Origin: Bosea sp. PAMC 26642
GTDB lineage: Bacteria > Pseudomonadota > Alphaproteobacteria > Rhizobiales > Beijerinckiaceae
Length of the DNA stretch: 64,000 bases
Reading direction: 5' to 3'
Assembly (NCBI RefSeq): GCF_001562255.1
Contig: NZ_CP014301.1
Span: 5,439,157-5,503,156 of the forward strand
Shown: positions 8,804-17,002 of the stretch, in pieces
How the letters are laid out: the number at the start of each line of letters is the position of its first letter
Numbering within the stretch: the first letter of the stretch is position 1
Made by a program: the position numbers and the translations under genes
Notes under the pieces: generated by a model
Databases searched by the model: none
Told to the model about the DNA's origin: nothing
What the model saw: the letters and a program-made list of their open reading frames with translations, nothing else

Positions 8804-9700
8804 ATGCAGATTCGCTACGGCTATCGCATCGAACTCGTCTGCCAGCAGGAACTCCCGCTGATCACCCTGCTCGACGTTCATCCGTCGCGCCGTCACGACC
8901 TGACGCAGCCCGACGACATGGTCGCCACGTCGCTGTTCGATCCCTCGGTGCAGGTGCCTGTGACGCAGTACCTCGACCAGTTCGGCAACATCTGCCGCAG
9001 GCTGATCGCGCCCGTCGGCGGAGTCAGTCTGCAAGCGGAAGGAATCATCTACGATTCCGGCGAGCATGATCCGGTGCACCCACACGCTGGGGAGGTTCCG
9101 CCTTCGCGCCTGCCGGAAGAGGCGCTCGTCTATCTGTTGGGAAGCCGCTACTGCGAGACCGACAAACTCTCCGCCCGGGCCTGGAACCTCTTCGGGCATA
9201 TCGAGCCGGGCTGGCAGCGCATTCAGGCGGTGGTGGATTTCGTCCACAACCACCTCACCTTCGGTTACAATTTCGCCCGCAGCACCCGCACCGCCGCCGA
9301 GGCGTTCGAAGAGCGCGTCGGCGTCTGCCGTGACTTCGCCCATCTCGCCGTCGCGCTTTGCCGGTGCATGAACATCCCGGCGCGCTACTGCAACGGCTAT
9401 CTCGGGGATATCGGCGTGCCAAAGGATCCGGCGCCGATGGATTTCAACGCCTGGTTCGAGGTCTTCCTCGGCGGTCGCTGGTACACTTTCGATGCAAGGC
9501 ATAACGAGCCCCGCATCGGCCGCGTCGTGATCGCCAGGGGACGGGATGCCACCGATGTCGCCATGCTGAACTCCTTCGGCCCGCATGGACTGCAGCGCTT
9601 CGAGGTCATCACCGAAGAGGTCGAGGAGACCGCTCCCGATCTCGCCATGGCGACGGCCGGTCGTGCCCAGCACGAGCAGTCGATGGCCCGAGGCCTCTAG
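8804..9700 (+). CDS. Transglutaminase-like cysteine-protease-fold protein
   Basis: A 298-residue protein of the bacterial transglutaminase-like superfamily. The N-terminal half (about 1-125) is a beta-rich region typical of these proteins; the core spans about 135-235. Cys175 in GVCRDFAH is the presumed nucleophile and Asp230 in WYTFDARHN the presumed acid. The usual His of the HAW motif is replaced by Asn215 (DFNAWFEVF, AAC codon at 9446-9448), so activity is uncertain. No signal peptide is seen. A good SD (GGAGGA) precedes the ATG. It stands alone, unlike the transglutaminase genes at 17529 and 20984. It could be a protease, amidase or non-catalytic relative. Confidence 0.88.
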   Translation: MQIRYGYRIELVCQQELPLITLLDVHPSRRHDLTQPDDMVATSLFDPSVQVPVTQYLDQFGNICRRLIAPVGGVSLQAEGIIYDSGEHDPVHPHAGEVPPSRLPEEALVYLLGSRYCETDKLSARAWNLFGHIEPGWQRIQAVVDFVHNHLTFGYNFARSTRTAAEAFEERVGVCRDFAHLAVALCRCMNIPARYCNGYLGDIGVPKDPAPMDFNAWFEVFLGGRWYTFDARHNEPRIGRVVIARGRDATDVAMLNSFGPHGLQRFEVITEEVEETAPDLAMATAGRAQHEQSMARGL

Positions 9701-9727
9701 ACGCGGGGTGGGTTTCGGGCTTCAACC

Positions 9728-10660
9728 ATGGCTCCGCTGAAAGTCATGTCGCCTCCACTCATGCGTTACACCGTCATCGTCAACGCCCGCGCCGGCACTG
9801 TCCTCGAGGCGGGCGCGGAAGCGTTCGAAGCGCGCATCGCGGCGGCTTTCGAGGCTCATGGCTGCGCGGCGGCGGTCAGGCTCGTGCATCCCCGAGAGAT
9901 CGACGACGCGCTCGCACTGGCGATCGAGGATGCCGACGCGATCCCGGTGATCGCCGGTGGTGACGGGACGATCAACGGCGTTCTGCCCATCCTGATGAGC
10001 GCCGACCGGTCGGTCGGCATCTTGCCGCTCGGCACCGTCAACGTGCTCGGCCGCGATCTTGGCCTGCATGGAACGCTCGAATTCCAGATCGAGGCGCTGT
10101 GCCAGGGCGAGCCGGTGACGATGGATATCGGGCGCGTCAACGACCGCTTGTTTCATTCGATTTCTGGCTTGGGCTTCTTCAGCCTGATGGCGCGCGAGCG
10201 CGAACAGGCTCGCCGGCGCTTTCCGTTCAGCCGCGCGGTGGCCTTCGTCTTCGCCGCGACGCGTTCGATCCTCTTCACCCGCGCGATAACCGTCGATATC
10301 CGTATCGGAGACGAGCAGCGCGTCGTCGAGGCGGACGCCGTGCTGGTCACGATCAACAGCTTCGACGGTCCCGAATGGCGCCGCTCCCGGCTCGATGGCG
10401 GCGTCTTCGAAGTCCACATCTTGAATGCCGGTGGGCTCTATTCGCGATGCAAGGCGGCGCTTTCGGTCGTCTCGGGCAAATGGAAGGAATCGACCAATCT
10501 CGAATCCTTCACCGGCGAGGAGATCACCTTGACGCGCCGCGACAAGCGCCGTGGCCATGTTACGTTCGACGGCGAGGTCGAGCGCAAGGCCGGAACGCTG
10601 GCCTACCGTCTGCTGCCGAAAGCGATCCGTGTTATCGCGGCGCGTCCACAGGCGATCTGA
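9728..10660 (+). CDS. Diacylglycerol/sphingosine-kinase-family lipid kinase
   Basis: Up to 310 residues with the diacylglycerol kinase catalytic domain: VIVNARAGT (nucleotide-binding strand) near residue 17, IPVIAGGDGTINGV at about 72-85 with the GGDGT signature, then ILPLGTVNVLGRDLG, and a C-terminal beta domain ending VTFDGEVE. Such proteins (YegS/BmrU/DgkB relatives) phosphorylate lipids with ATP; the substrate here is not evident. A second in-frame ATG at 9761 (MRYTVIVNARAGT) lies closer to where the domain begins and may be the true start. The next gene is a PAP2-type lipid phosphatase, so the two may act on one lipid pool. Confidence 0.9.
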   Translation: MAPLKVMSPPLMRYTVIVNARAGTVLEAGAEAFEARIAAAFEAHGCAAAVRLVHPREIDDALALAIEDADAIPVIAGGDGTINGVLPILMSADRSVGILPLGTVNVLGRDLGLHGTLEFQIEALCQGEPVTMDIGRVNDRLFHSISGLGFFSLMAREREQARRRFPFSRAVAFVFAATRSILFTRAITVDIRIGDEQRVVEADAVLVTINSFDGPEWRRSRLDGGVFEVHILNAGGLYSRCKAALSVVSGKWKESTNLESFTGEEITLTRRDKRRGHVTFDGEVERKAGTLAYRLLPKAIRVIAARPQAI

Positions 10661-10725
10661 CCGAGCGATTTGACACGCGCCGCGCCGGCCTTATCTCCAG
10701 CGCAGCCGAATCCGCCGGAACCACG

Positions 10726-11406
10726 ATGTCGTCGCTGAAACCACGCATACTCATTCCGCTCGCCGCCGGCCTCGCCTTCGTCGGACTAGCCCTGTTCATC
10801 GCGTCCGGGCGCAGCTTTGCCTTCGATACGAGCCTCGTGCTCCTGCTGCGCGTGACCGGAGACCCCTCGACGCCGCTCGGCCCACCCTGGTTGCGTGAGG
10901 CCATGCGCGACGTCACCGCACTTGGCAGCTTCGTCGGTCTCGGCATGATGACGATCGCAGCAAGCCTCACCTTGTGGCTGTGCCGCTTCCACCATCTCGC
11001 GATCGGGCTGGCGGTCAGTGTCCTCGCTGCGACCGCCGTCAGCACGGGACTGAAGATCCTGGTCGGTCGTCAGCGGCCCGATATCGTCGAGCATACGGCG
11101 CTGACCTTCACCGCAAGCTTTCCCAGCGGTCACGCTTTTTTGTCGGCCGTGACGCTGCTCAGCATCGCGGGCTTCATCGGACTCGCCTCGCAGCGCAAGG
11201 ACATAACCCGGCTCTGCATGATCCTGGCCTGGACGATGATCGTCCTGATCGGCGTGAGCCGCATCTATCTCGGCGTGCACTGGCCCACCGACGTCATCGC
11301 GGGCTGGTGCCTTGGCATCGCCTGGTCCAGCGTCGCCATCGCCTGGCTCGGCCGGAAGATGGCGGCAGCCGAGCCGCCGAACGCAGGCATCGCCGTAAGC
11401 GGCTGA
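10726..11406 (+). CDS. PAP2-family membrane phosphatase
   Basis: A 226-residue integral membrane protein with about six hydrophobic segments. The three phosphatase motifs appear in order: KILVGRQRPD (about 107-116), FPSGHAF (about 130-136) and SRIYLGVHWPTDV (about 177-189), the signature of type-2 phosphatidic acid phosphatases and undecaprenyl-diphosphate phosphatases. It probably removes phosphate from a lipid phosphate at the periplasmic face. The ATG at 10726 is chosen because the protein opens with a basic residue and a first TM segment; the frame is open further upstream only as overlap with the lipid kinase gene. It follows that gene by 65 bp on the same strand. Confidence 0.9.
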   Translation: MSSLKPRILIPLAAGLAFVGLALFIASGRSFAFDTSLVLLLRVTGDPSTPLGPPWLREAMRDVTALGSFVGLGMMTIAASLTLWLCRFHHLAIGLAVSVLAATAVSTGLKILVGRQRPDIVEHTALTFTASFPSGHAFLSAVTLLSIAGFIGLASQRKDITRLCMILAWTMIVLIGVSRIYLGVHWPTDVIAGWCLGIAWSSVAIAWLGRKMAAAEPPNAGIAVSG

Positions 11407-11420
11407 CGCGCCGCTCCGCC

Positions 11421-11909
11421 TCAGCGCATGTCGATCGTGGCGTTGACGCCGAGATCGGCGGGTCTGCCGAGAATGCGTGCGGTCGCGAGCTTGAAGGCGA
11501 TCACCACGCTGCTCGACGGGCCGTCCCAGATCTCGGCCGAAACCGGAGTCAGCGCCAGCAGCGCCGCATCGGGGTCGCCGGGTCCGCCTGGAAACCAGGC
11601 GCTGGCCATCGGCGTCCAGATCCGGTTCAGCAACTCGCGGTCGTCGAGTTCGGCCGGCTCGCATGCGATCGCTGCGTAGAAGTTGCGATCCTCCTGGCTG
11701 ATCGCGATCGAGATATGGCCCGACCGGACGGCCTCCTCGAGCTTGCCGCCATGGCGATGCGCAACGAACAGAATGCGATGGTTTTCGCGGTCGACATGGC
11801 CCGACATCGGGCGGGTGCTGATCTCGCCGGCGACGAAGGCGGAGACCATGCACACCGGCTGTGTTTCGAGCGCCGTCCAGATCCGCTGTTGAATGTCGCG
11901 ATCGTGCAT
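11421..11909 (-). CDS. Pyridoxamine 5'-phosphate oxidase-like, general stress protein 26 type
   Basis: A 162-residue single-domain protein with the split-barrel FMN-binding fold. Visible family features are MVSAFVAGEISTRPMSGHVD, ILFVAHRHGGKLEEAVRSGHISIAISQEDRNFYAAIAC, and WTPMASAWFPGGPGDPDAALLALTP, the last being typical of the COG3871 general stress group. Members bind flavin; the physiological substrate is unknown. An EcfG-type promoter with a perfect consensus lies 53-78 bp upstream on the minus strand, which fits a stress role. It ends 14 bp from the PAP2 gene stop, convergent with it. Confidence 0.88.
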   Translation of the reverse strand: MHDRDIQQRIWTALETQPVCMVSAFVAGEISTRPMSGHVDRENHRILFVAHRHGGKLEEAVRSGHISIAISQEDRNFYAAIACEPAELDDRELLNRIWTPMASAWFPGGPGDPDAALLALTPVSAEIWDGPSSSVVIAFKLATARILGRPADLGVNATIDMR

Positions 11910-11961
11910 GGGTGTCCTCCTGGCGAAGAAACGATCGTAACGCGACTGGCGGCGAAAGGAT

Positions 11962-11987
11962 AACGCCGTGTCGTATCGTCCCGTTCC
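11962..11987 (-). promoter_or_regulatory. EcfG-type promoter upstream of the PNPOx-like stress gene
   Basis: On the minus strand: GGAAC, 17 bases, CGTT, a perfect match to the EcfG general-stress consensus. The -10 element is about 53 bp upstream of the ATG at 11909. Confidence 0.72.
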
Positions 11988-12077
11988 CGCTCCTTGCGTA
12001 ACGGGTGATCAGCGCCGCCGGCCGGCCTTCATCGCGATCCGCCGGTTCGGCATTTTGGCAAATCGAGCGTCGGCCCT

Positions 12078-12102
12078 GGAACATTCTGCGGTGCGAAGGG
12101 TT
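12078..12102 (+). promoter_or_regulatory. Candidate EcfG-type promoter for the 50-residue membrane protein gene
   Basis: GGAAC at 12078-12082, 16 bases, GGTT at 12099-12102. One -10 base differs from the CGTT consensus, the same variant as at 7981-8005. It sits about 48 bp upstream of the ATG at 12150. Confidence 0.5.
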
Positions 12103-12149
12103 ATGGGCCGGCCGCCGCTATGGGCGGTGCCTAGTCCAAGGACCCATTG

Positions 12150-12302
12150 ATGCTCGCCTCGCGTAACCTGCTGATCGCCCTCGTCGTCGTTCTCGTCGCG
12201 GGGCTCGCCGCCACCGGCTATGCGCTCTACCAAGAAAAGAAGCAGCCCGAGGGCGTCGAGATATCGGTCGGGAAGAACGGGCTCTCGATCAAGGAGAAGT
12301 GA
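12150..12302 (+). CDS. Small single-pass membrane protein (50 aa)
   Basis: Translation gives a 50-residue protein: a short basic N-terminus (MLASRN), one hydrophobic segment at about residues 7-27 (LLIALVVVLVAGLAATGYALY), then a charged tail with QEKKQPEGVEISVGKNGLSIKEK. Proteins of this size with the GVEISVGKNGLSI tail look like a small conserved alphaproteobacterial family, but I cannot name it. A candidate EcfG promoter lies upstream, consistent with membrane stress. It is convergent with the PHA depolymerase gene, 13 bp away. Confidence 0.7.
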   Translation: MLASRNLLIALVVVLVAGLAATGYALYQEKKQPEGVEISVGKNGLSIKEK

Positions 12303-12315
12303 GCCGACGCGCAGT

Positions 12316-13530
12316 TCAGCTGTTGGCCAGGATCATGTTGCGAACGATCGGGTAGATCTGGCCGTCCCATTTCCGACCCGAGAACACCCCATAATGGCCG
12401 ACACCGGCCTGCATGTGGTGGCGCTTGCGGAACGGCTTCAGCCCACTGCACAGGTCATGCGCCGCGGAGGTCTGGCCGAGCGCGCAGATGTCGTCGCGCT
12501 CGCCCTCGACCGTCAGCAGCGCGGTCTTCCTGATCGCCCCGCAATCGACCTTTTCGCCGCGGTAGGTCAGCGTCCCGGCCGCAAGCCGGGCCTCCTGGAA
12601 GATCCACTGCACGGTTTCGAGATAGAACTCGGCCGGCAGGTCCAGCACCGCGAAATACTCGTCGTAGAATTTCTTGATCGTTTCGGCCTGTTCGGTCTCG
12701 CCGGTGGCGAGATGGGTGAACATGTCGATATGGGCATTGACGTGCCGCTGCATGTTCATCGCCAGGAAGGCGCCGAGCTGGATGAAGCCCGGATAGACCT
12801 TGCGTCCGCCGCCGGGATAGCGCGACGGCACCGTATGGATCAGGTTCTTGCGGAACCACGCGATCGGCTTGTCGCTGGCGAGCTTGTTGACCGCCGTTGG
12901 ATTGATCCGCGTGTCCACCGGCCCGGCCATCAGGGTCATGCTGCGCGGCTGGAACGCACTGTTGGCCTGCGCCATCACGGCAGCGGCGGTAAGAACCTGC
13001 ACGCAGGGCTGGCACACCGCCACGACATGCGTGTCGGGGCCGAGCTTTTCGATGAAGGCGATCAGCGTATCGACATAGTCGTCATAGCCGAACGGGCCGG
13101 CCTCGAGGCTGACGTCGCGGGCATTGTGCCAGTCGGTGATGTAGACGTCGTGGTCGCGCAGCAGGGTCGCGACCGTGTTGCGCAGCAGCGTCGCGAAATG
13201 GCCCGACATCGGCGCGACGACGAGCACCTTTGCTTGCGGTGCCTCGCTGTCCTTTCGGAATCGCAGCAGGCTGCCGAAAGGCAGCGCGAGCGTGACCTCT
13301 TCGGTGACGGCGGCATCGCGGTTGCCATCCCTGACGCTGTCGATCGCATAGGGCGGCCGCTCATGCGTCAGGCCGGCCCGCGCCACCATCTCATAGGCGG
13401 CGGAAGCGGCCCGGATATCGACCGGCTGCCCCATGATCGCCTTGGCGCCCAGCGCCGTCAGCGCGGCCTGGGCCATCATGCGGGCAGGGTTCATCAGGTC
13501 GGACTGGGCCTGGTAGGCAGCGTAGAGCAT
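12316..13530 (-). CDS. phaZ: Intracellular polyhydroxyalkanoate depolymerase
   Basis: Degrades stored PHA/PHB granules to hydroxy-acids in the cytoplasm. The product from the ATG at 13530 is 404 residues, normal for the PhaZ1-type family. It begins MLYAAYQAQSDLMNPARMMA, with an alpha/beta-hydrolase core; VVAVCQPCVQVLTAAA at about 169-184 holds the cysteine nucleophile elbow that replaces the usual serine. LTVEGERDDICALGQT and the final HYGVFSGRKW block supply the remaining catalytic Asp and His. An in-frame start eight codons upstream exists but is less likely. Divergent from the GST gene. Implies that the organism stores PHB. Confidence 0.93.
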   Translation of the reverse strand: MLYAAYQAQSDLMNPARMMAQAALTALGAKAIMGQPVDIRAASAAYEMVARAGLTHERPPYAIDSVRDGNRDAAVTEEVTLALPFGSLLRFRKDSEAPQAKVLVVAPMSGHFATLLRNTVATLLRDHDVYITDWHNARDVSLEAGPFGYDDYVDTLIAFIEKLGPDTHVVAVCQPCVQVLTAAAVMAQANSAFQPRSMTLMAGPVDTRINPTAVNKLASDKPIAWFRKNLIHTVPSRYPGGGRKVYPGFIQLGAFLAMNMQRHVNAHIDMFTHLATGETEQAETIKKFYDEYFAVLDLPAEFYLETVQWIFQEARLAAGTLTYRGEKVDCGAIRKTALLTVEGERDDICALGQTSAAHDLCSGLKPFRKRHHMQAGVGHYGVFSGRKWDGQIYPIVRNMILANS

Positions 13531-13706
13531 CGGCGTACGACCTCGAGACGACAAAACGCGGCGGCCGATGGACGATGTCCGCCGGTGCCTGCAGCCGCAG
13601 GCTCATGTTGCACTGCAAAAGCTCCTTTCCGCAAGATTGTTCTAATCTTGGCTCGCGGATGGAATGCCTCTTGCTACCCGCAACGCTCCCGCCGAGGATA
13701 TCCGCC

Positions 13707-14360
13707 ATGAGCGCCGCGACACTGACCATCAGTAGCAAGAACTATTCCTCCTGGTCGCTGCGCGGCTGGCTGCTTTGCGCACTGGCGGGTCTCGACGTAG
13801 AGGAGCGCATGCTCTCGGTCGACGATCCGTCGGCGCGCGCCGAACTGCTTTTGCTGTCGCCGTCCTTCCTCGTGCCCTGCCTCACCCATGACGGCGTCAA
13901 GGTCTGGGATACGCTGGCGATCGCCGCCTATCTCGACGAGATCAGGCCCGATGCCGGCCTGCTGCCCAAGGACGTTAAGGCGCGCGCCCATTGCCGTGCC
14001 GTCTCGGGCGAGATGCATTCGGGCTTTGCCAATCTGCGCTCCGCCCTGCCGATGAACCTCAAGGCGCATTATCCCGGCTTCAAGGTCTGGGCCGGCGCAC
14101 AGGCCGATATCGACCACGTCACCGAAATCTGGCGCGATTGTATCGAGACCTATGGCGGCCCCTATCTGTTCGGCAAGGTCACGATGGCCGATGCGATGTA
14201 TGCGCCCGTCTGCCTGCGCTTCCTGACCTACGACATCGCGCTCGACCCCGTGAGCAAGGCCTATTGCCGGACCATCGCGAAATGGCCGCTCTTGCAGAGC
14301 TGGGTCGAGGCGGCGAAGTCCGAGCCTGAGGAGCTCGAGGAACTCGACGCAGAGTTCTGA
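13707..14360 (+). CDS. Glutathione S-transferase family protein
   Basis: A 217-residue protein. An N-terminal thioredoxin-like domain (about 1-80) starts LTISSKNYSSWSLRGWLLCALAGL, where the SSWSLR serine is the likely glutathione-activating residue, and includes LVPCLTHDGVKVWDTLAIAAYLDE (cis-Pro and the glutathione gamma-glutamyl site). An all-helical C-terminal domain follows, with GGPYLFGKVTMADAMYAPVC. Resembles maleylacetoacetate-isomerase/zeta-like bacterial GSTs; the substrate cannot be told. The ATG at 13707 is chosen because the domain begins right after it. Probably cytoplasmic detoxification. Confidence 0.9.
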   Translation: MSAATLTISSKNYSSWSLRGWLLCALAGLDVEERMLSVDDPSARAELLLLSPSFLVPCLTHDGVKVWDTLAIAAYLDEIRPDAGLLPKDVKARAHCRAVSGEMHSGFANLRSALPMNLKAHYPGFKVWAGAQADIDHVTEIWRDCIETYGGPYLFGKVTMADAMYAPVCLRFLTYDIALDPVSKAYCRTIAKWPLLQSWVEAAKSEPEELEELDAEF

Positions 14361-14434
14361 ACTCTCCCATCATGCACGTTGGGACTTGTACGATCCCGTT
14401 GCGGCATTGGTCTTTCGCCACCAAAGACGCTACA

Positions 14435-14463
14435 CCCCCACGAACTCAAGGATGTCGTGGGAG
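14435..14463 (+). promoter_or_regulatory. Leader hairpin overlapping the ribosome binding site of the aldehyde dehydrogenase gene
   Basis: CCCACGA and TCGTGGG flank an 11-base loop immediately before the ATG at 14471, and the right arm runs into the GGGAG that would serve as Shine-Dalgarno. If it folds in mRNA it would mask the site. No ligand-binding structure is recognised; this may be chance. Confidence 0.35.
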
Positions 14464-14470
14464 TAAGCCA

Positions 14471-15916
14471 ATGACCGAGATTTTCAAGAACCTGATCGCC
14501 GGCGAATGGGCCAGTGCCGGGAATGCCTCCCGTAACATCAACCCGTCCAATACGGGCGATGTCGTCGGCGAATACGCGCAAGGCTCGGTCGCCGATCTCG
14601 ACAACGCGGTTGCCGCCGCCAAGGCCGTCTTCCCGGCCTGGAGCCGCAGCACGCCGCAGGAGCGCTACGAGATCCTGAAGAAGGCCTCCGACGAGATTCT
14701 CGCCCGCAAGGAAGAGCTGGGTCGGCTCTTGTCGCGCGAGGAGGGCAAGACCCTTGCCGAGGGCATCGGCGAAGCCGGCCGCGCCGGCCAGGTTTTCGCC
14801 TTCTTCGCCGGCGAGTGCCTGCGTCTGGGGGGCGAGATGGTTCCCTCCGTGCGCCCCGGCGTCGGCGTCGAGATCACGCGCGAGCCGGTCGGCATCGTCG
14901 GCATGATCACCCCATGGAACTTCCCAATCGCGATTCCCGCATGGAAGATCGCGCCCGCGCTGGCTTACGGCAACTGCGTCGTCATCAAGCCGGCCGACCT
15001 CGTGCCGGGTTCGGCCTGGGCGCTGGTCGATATCATCCAGCGCGCCGGCCTGCCCAAGGGCGTGCTCAACCTCGTCATGGGGCGCGGTTCGGTCGTCGGC
15101 CAGGCGCTGCTTCAGCACAAGGACGTCCACGCGATCTCCTTCACCGGCTCGGTCGCGACCGGCCGCAAGGTCGCCGAGGCCTGCATCGCCTCCTCGCCGA
15201 TGAAGAAGGTCCAGCTCGAAATGGGCGGCAAGAACCCGCTTGTCGTGCTCGACGACGCCGATTTGAAGATCGCCGTCGAGGCCGCGGTACAGGGCGCCTA
15301 TTTCTCGACCGGACAGCGCTGCACTGCCTCCTCGCGCCTGATCGTCCAGGCCGGCATCCACGACCGCTTCGTCGAGGCCTGCATCGAGCGGCTGAAGGGC
15401 CTCGTCATCGACGATGCCTTGAAGGCGGGCACCCATATCGGCCCGGTCGTCGACCAGAGCCAGCTCGACCAGGATCTGAAATACATCCAGATCGCCCGCG
15501 ACGAGGGCGGCAAGCTCGCATGGGGCGGCGAATTGCTCAATCGCGAGACGCCCGGCTTCTATCTCCAGCCGGCGCTCTTTACCGAGACCACCAACGCCAT
15601 GCGCATCTCGCGCGAGGAGGTCTTCGGCCCGGTCGCCAACGTCATCCGCGTCAAGGATTACGAAGAGGCGCTCAGCCTCGCCAACGACACCGAGTTCGGT
15701 CTCTCCTCGGGCATCTGCACCACGTCGCTGAAGCACGCGACGCATTTCAAGCGTAATGCCGAGGCCGGCATGGTGATGGTCAACCTCGCCACGGCGGGCG
15801 TCGACTACCACGTCCCCTTCGGCGGCCGGAAAGGCTCGAGCTACGGCCCGCGCGAGCAAGGCGCCTACGCCAAGGAGATGTATACGACGGTGAAGACGGC
15901 CTACACGCTGTCTTGA
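14471..15916 (+). CDS. Aldehyde dehydrogenase, probably 2-oxoglutarate-semialdehyde (2,5-dioxovalerate) dehydrogenase
   Basis: A 481-residue NAD(P)-dependent aldehyde dehydrogenase. MITPWNFPIAIPAWKIAPALAYGN (about 145-168) and ISFTGSVATG form the nucleotide-binding region; LEMGGKNPLVVLDDAD supplies the general-base Glu and GQRCTASSRLIV the catalytic Cys; EEVFGPVANVIRV and PFGGRKGSSYG are late family blocks. The overall pattern, especially the GQRCTASSR and GGRKGSSYGPREQG segments, is that of semialdehyde dehydrogenases in pentose, hydroxyproline and glucarate breakdown, giving 2-oxoglutarate. Substrate assignment is moderate. The ATG at 14471 starts the family homology; a 33-codon upstream extension is not family-like. 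Followed by a terminator. Confidence 0.88.
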   Translation: MTEIFKNLIAGEWASAGNASRNINPSNTGDVVGEYAQGSVADLDNAVAAAKAVFPAWSRSTPQERYEILKKASDEILARKEELGRLLSREEGKTLAEGIGEAGRAGQVFAFFAGECLRLGGEMVPSVRPGVGVEITREPVGIVGMITPWNFPIAIPAWKIAPALAYGNCVVIKPADLVPGSAWALVDIIQRAGLPKGVLNLVMGRGSVVGQALLQHKDVHAISFTGSVATGRKVAEACIASSPMKKVQLEMGGKNPLVVLDDADLKIAVEAAVQGAYFSTGQRCTASSRLIVQAGIHDRFVEACIERLKGLVIDDALKAGTHIGPVVDQSQLDQDLKYIQIARDEGGKLAWGGELLNRETPGFYLQPALFTETTNAMRISREEVFGPVANVIRVKDYEEALSLANDTEFGLSSGICTTSLKHATHFKRNAEAGMVMVNLATAGVDYHVPFGGRKGSSYGPREQGAYAKEMYTTVKTAYTLS

Positions 15917-15945
15917 ACCGGGGCGTATATCGCCGTTCGAAAGGG

Positions 15946-15973
15946 GGGCCGTGCCGCAAGGCGCGGCCCTTTT
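15946..15973 (+). terminator. Rho-independent terminator after the aldehyde dehydrogenase gene
   Basis: GGGCCGTGCC (15946-15955) pairs with GGCGCGGCCC (15960-15969) through a GCAA loop, with one T-G wobble, followed by TTTT. It lies 30 bp after the stop and just short of the convergent oxidoreductase stop. Confidence 0.85.
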
Positions 15974-15976
15974 GCA

Positions 15977-16990
15977 TCAGAAGCCTTCGAGCACGATCTT
16001 GCCCTTGGCGCGGTTGCTCTCGATCAGCGCGTGCGCGCGCTTAAGATTGGCGGCGTTGATCGATCCGAAGGTCTCGGCCAGCGTGGTTTGGATTTCGCCG
16101 GCATCGACCAGTCGAGAGACTTCGTTCAGCAGATCGCCCTGCGCCTGCATGTCCGCCGTCTGGTGCATGGAACGGGCGAACATCATCTCCCAGTGTAGCG
16201 ACACCGCCTTGCCTTTCAGGGGCATCACATCGAGCACGCCAGGGTCATCGATGACGCCGATGCGCCCCTGCGGTGCGACCAACTTCACCACCTCCGGCAG
16301 ATGCTGGCTCGTATGCGTCGTCAGGAAGACCAGCCCGGGCGCGCCTAGACCCAGCGCGGAGACCCCCTCCGACAGCGCCTTACTGTGATCGACGACATGA
16401 TGCGCGCCGAGTTCTTTCACCCAGGCTCGTGTCTCCGGCCGCGAAGCGGTCGCGATGACCGCTAGGTCGGTAAGCCGCCGCGCGAGCTGGATCGCGATCG
16501 AGCCCACGCCGCCGGCGCCGCCGACGATCAGCACGGCCTTCGCCGAACCGGGCACTGCGTCGCGGATCTTGAGCCGGTCGAACAGCATCTCCCATGCGGT
16601 GATCGTCGTCAGCGGCAGGGCTGCGGCCTCGGCGAAGGATAAACTTAAAGGCTTCTTCCCGACGATCCGCTCGTCGACGAGATGAAATTCGGCATTGGCG
16701 CCGGGCCGGTTGATGGCGCCGGCATAGAACACCGCGTCGCCGGGTTTAAACGCCGTGACGGCGGGACCGACCGCCTTGACCACGCCGCTCGCGTCCCAAC
16801 CCAAGATGCGCGCCTCGCCTGCCGGCGGCTGCGCACTGCGGCGCACTTTGGTATCGACGGGGTTGACGGAGATCGCCTTCACTTCGACCAGAAGGTCGCG
16901 TCCTAAGGCGACCGGCTCGGGCAGATCAAGGTCGATCAGACTGGTTTCAGCGGTGATGGATTGCGGCTCGCGATATCCGACGGCGTGCAT
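15977..16990 (-). CDS. Zinc-free medium-chain NAD(P)H oxidoreductase (quinone reductase-like)
   Basis: A 337-residue protein of the zinc-binding-alcohol-dehydrogenase-like MDR family. It begins MHAVGYREPQ; VKAISVNPVDTKVRRS and ILGWDASGVVKAVGPAV form the N-terminal GroES-like domain, and VLIVGGAGGVGSIAIQLARRL at about 150-170 is the Rossmann dinucleotide site. The catalytic zinc Cys/His set of true alcohol dehydrogenases is absent, so a quinone or enone reductase role is more likely. It is divergent from an HxlR regulator, a pairing common for electrophile-induced reductases. The ATG at 16990 is used because the frame further upstream lies in the intergenic region. Confidence 0.88.
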   Translation of the reverse strand: MHAVGYREPQSITAETSLIDLDLPEPVALGRDLLVEVKAISVNPVDTKVRRSAQPPAGEARILGWDASGVVKAVGPAVTAFKPGDAVFYAGAINRPGANAEFHLVDERIVGKKPLSLSFAEAAALPLTTITAWEMLFDRLKIRDAVPGSAKAVLIVGGAGGVGSIAIQLARRLTDLAVIATASRPETRAWVKELGAHHVVDHSKALSEGVSALGLGAPGLVFLTTHTSQHLPEVVKLVAPQGRIGVIDDPGVLDVMPLKGKAVSLHWEMMFARSMHQTADMQAQGDLLNEVSRLVDAGEIQTTLAETFGSINAANLKRAHALIESNRAKGKIVLEGF

Positions 16991-17002
16991 GATGGAAGTC
17001 CT

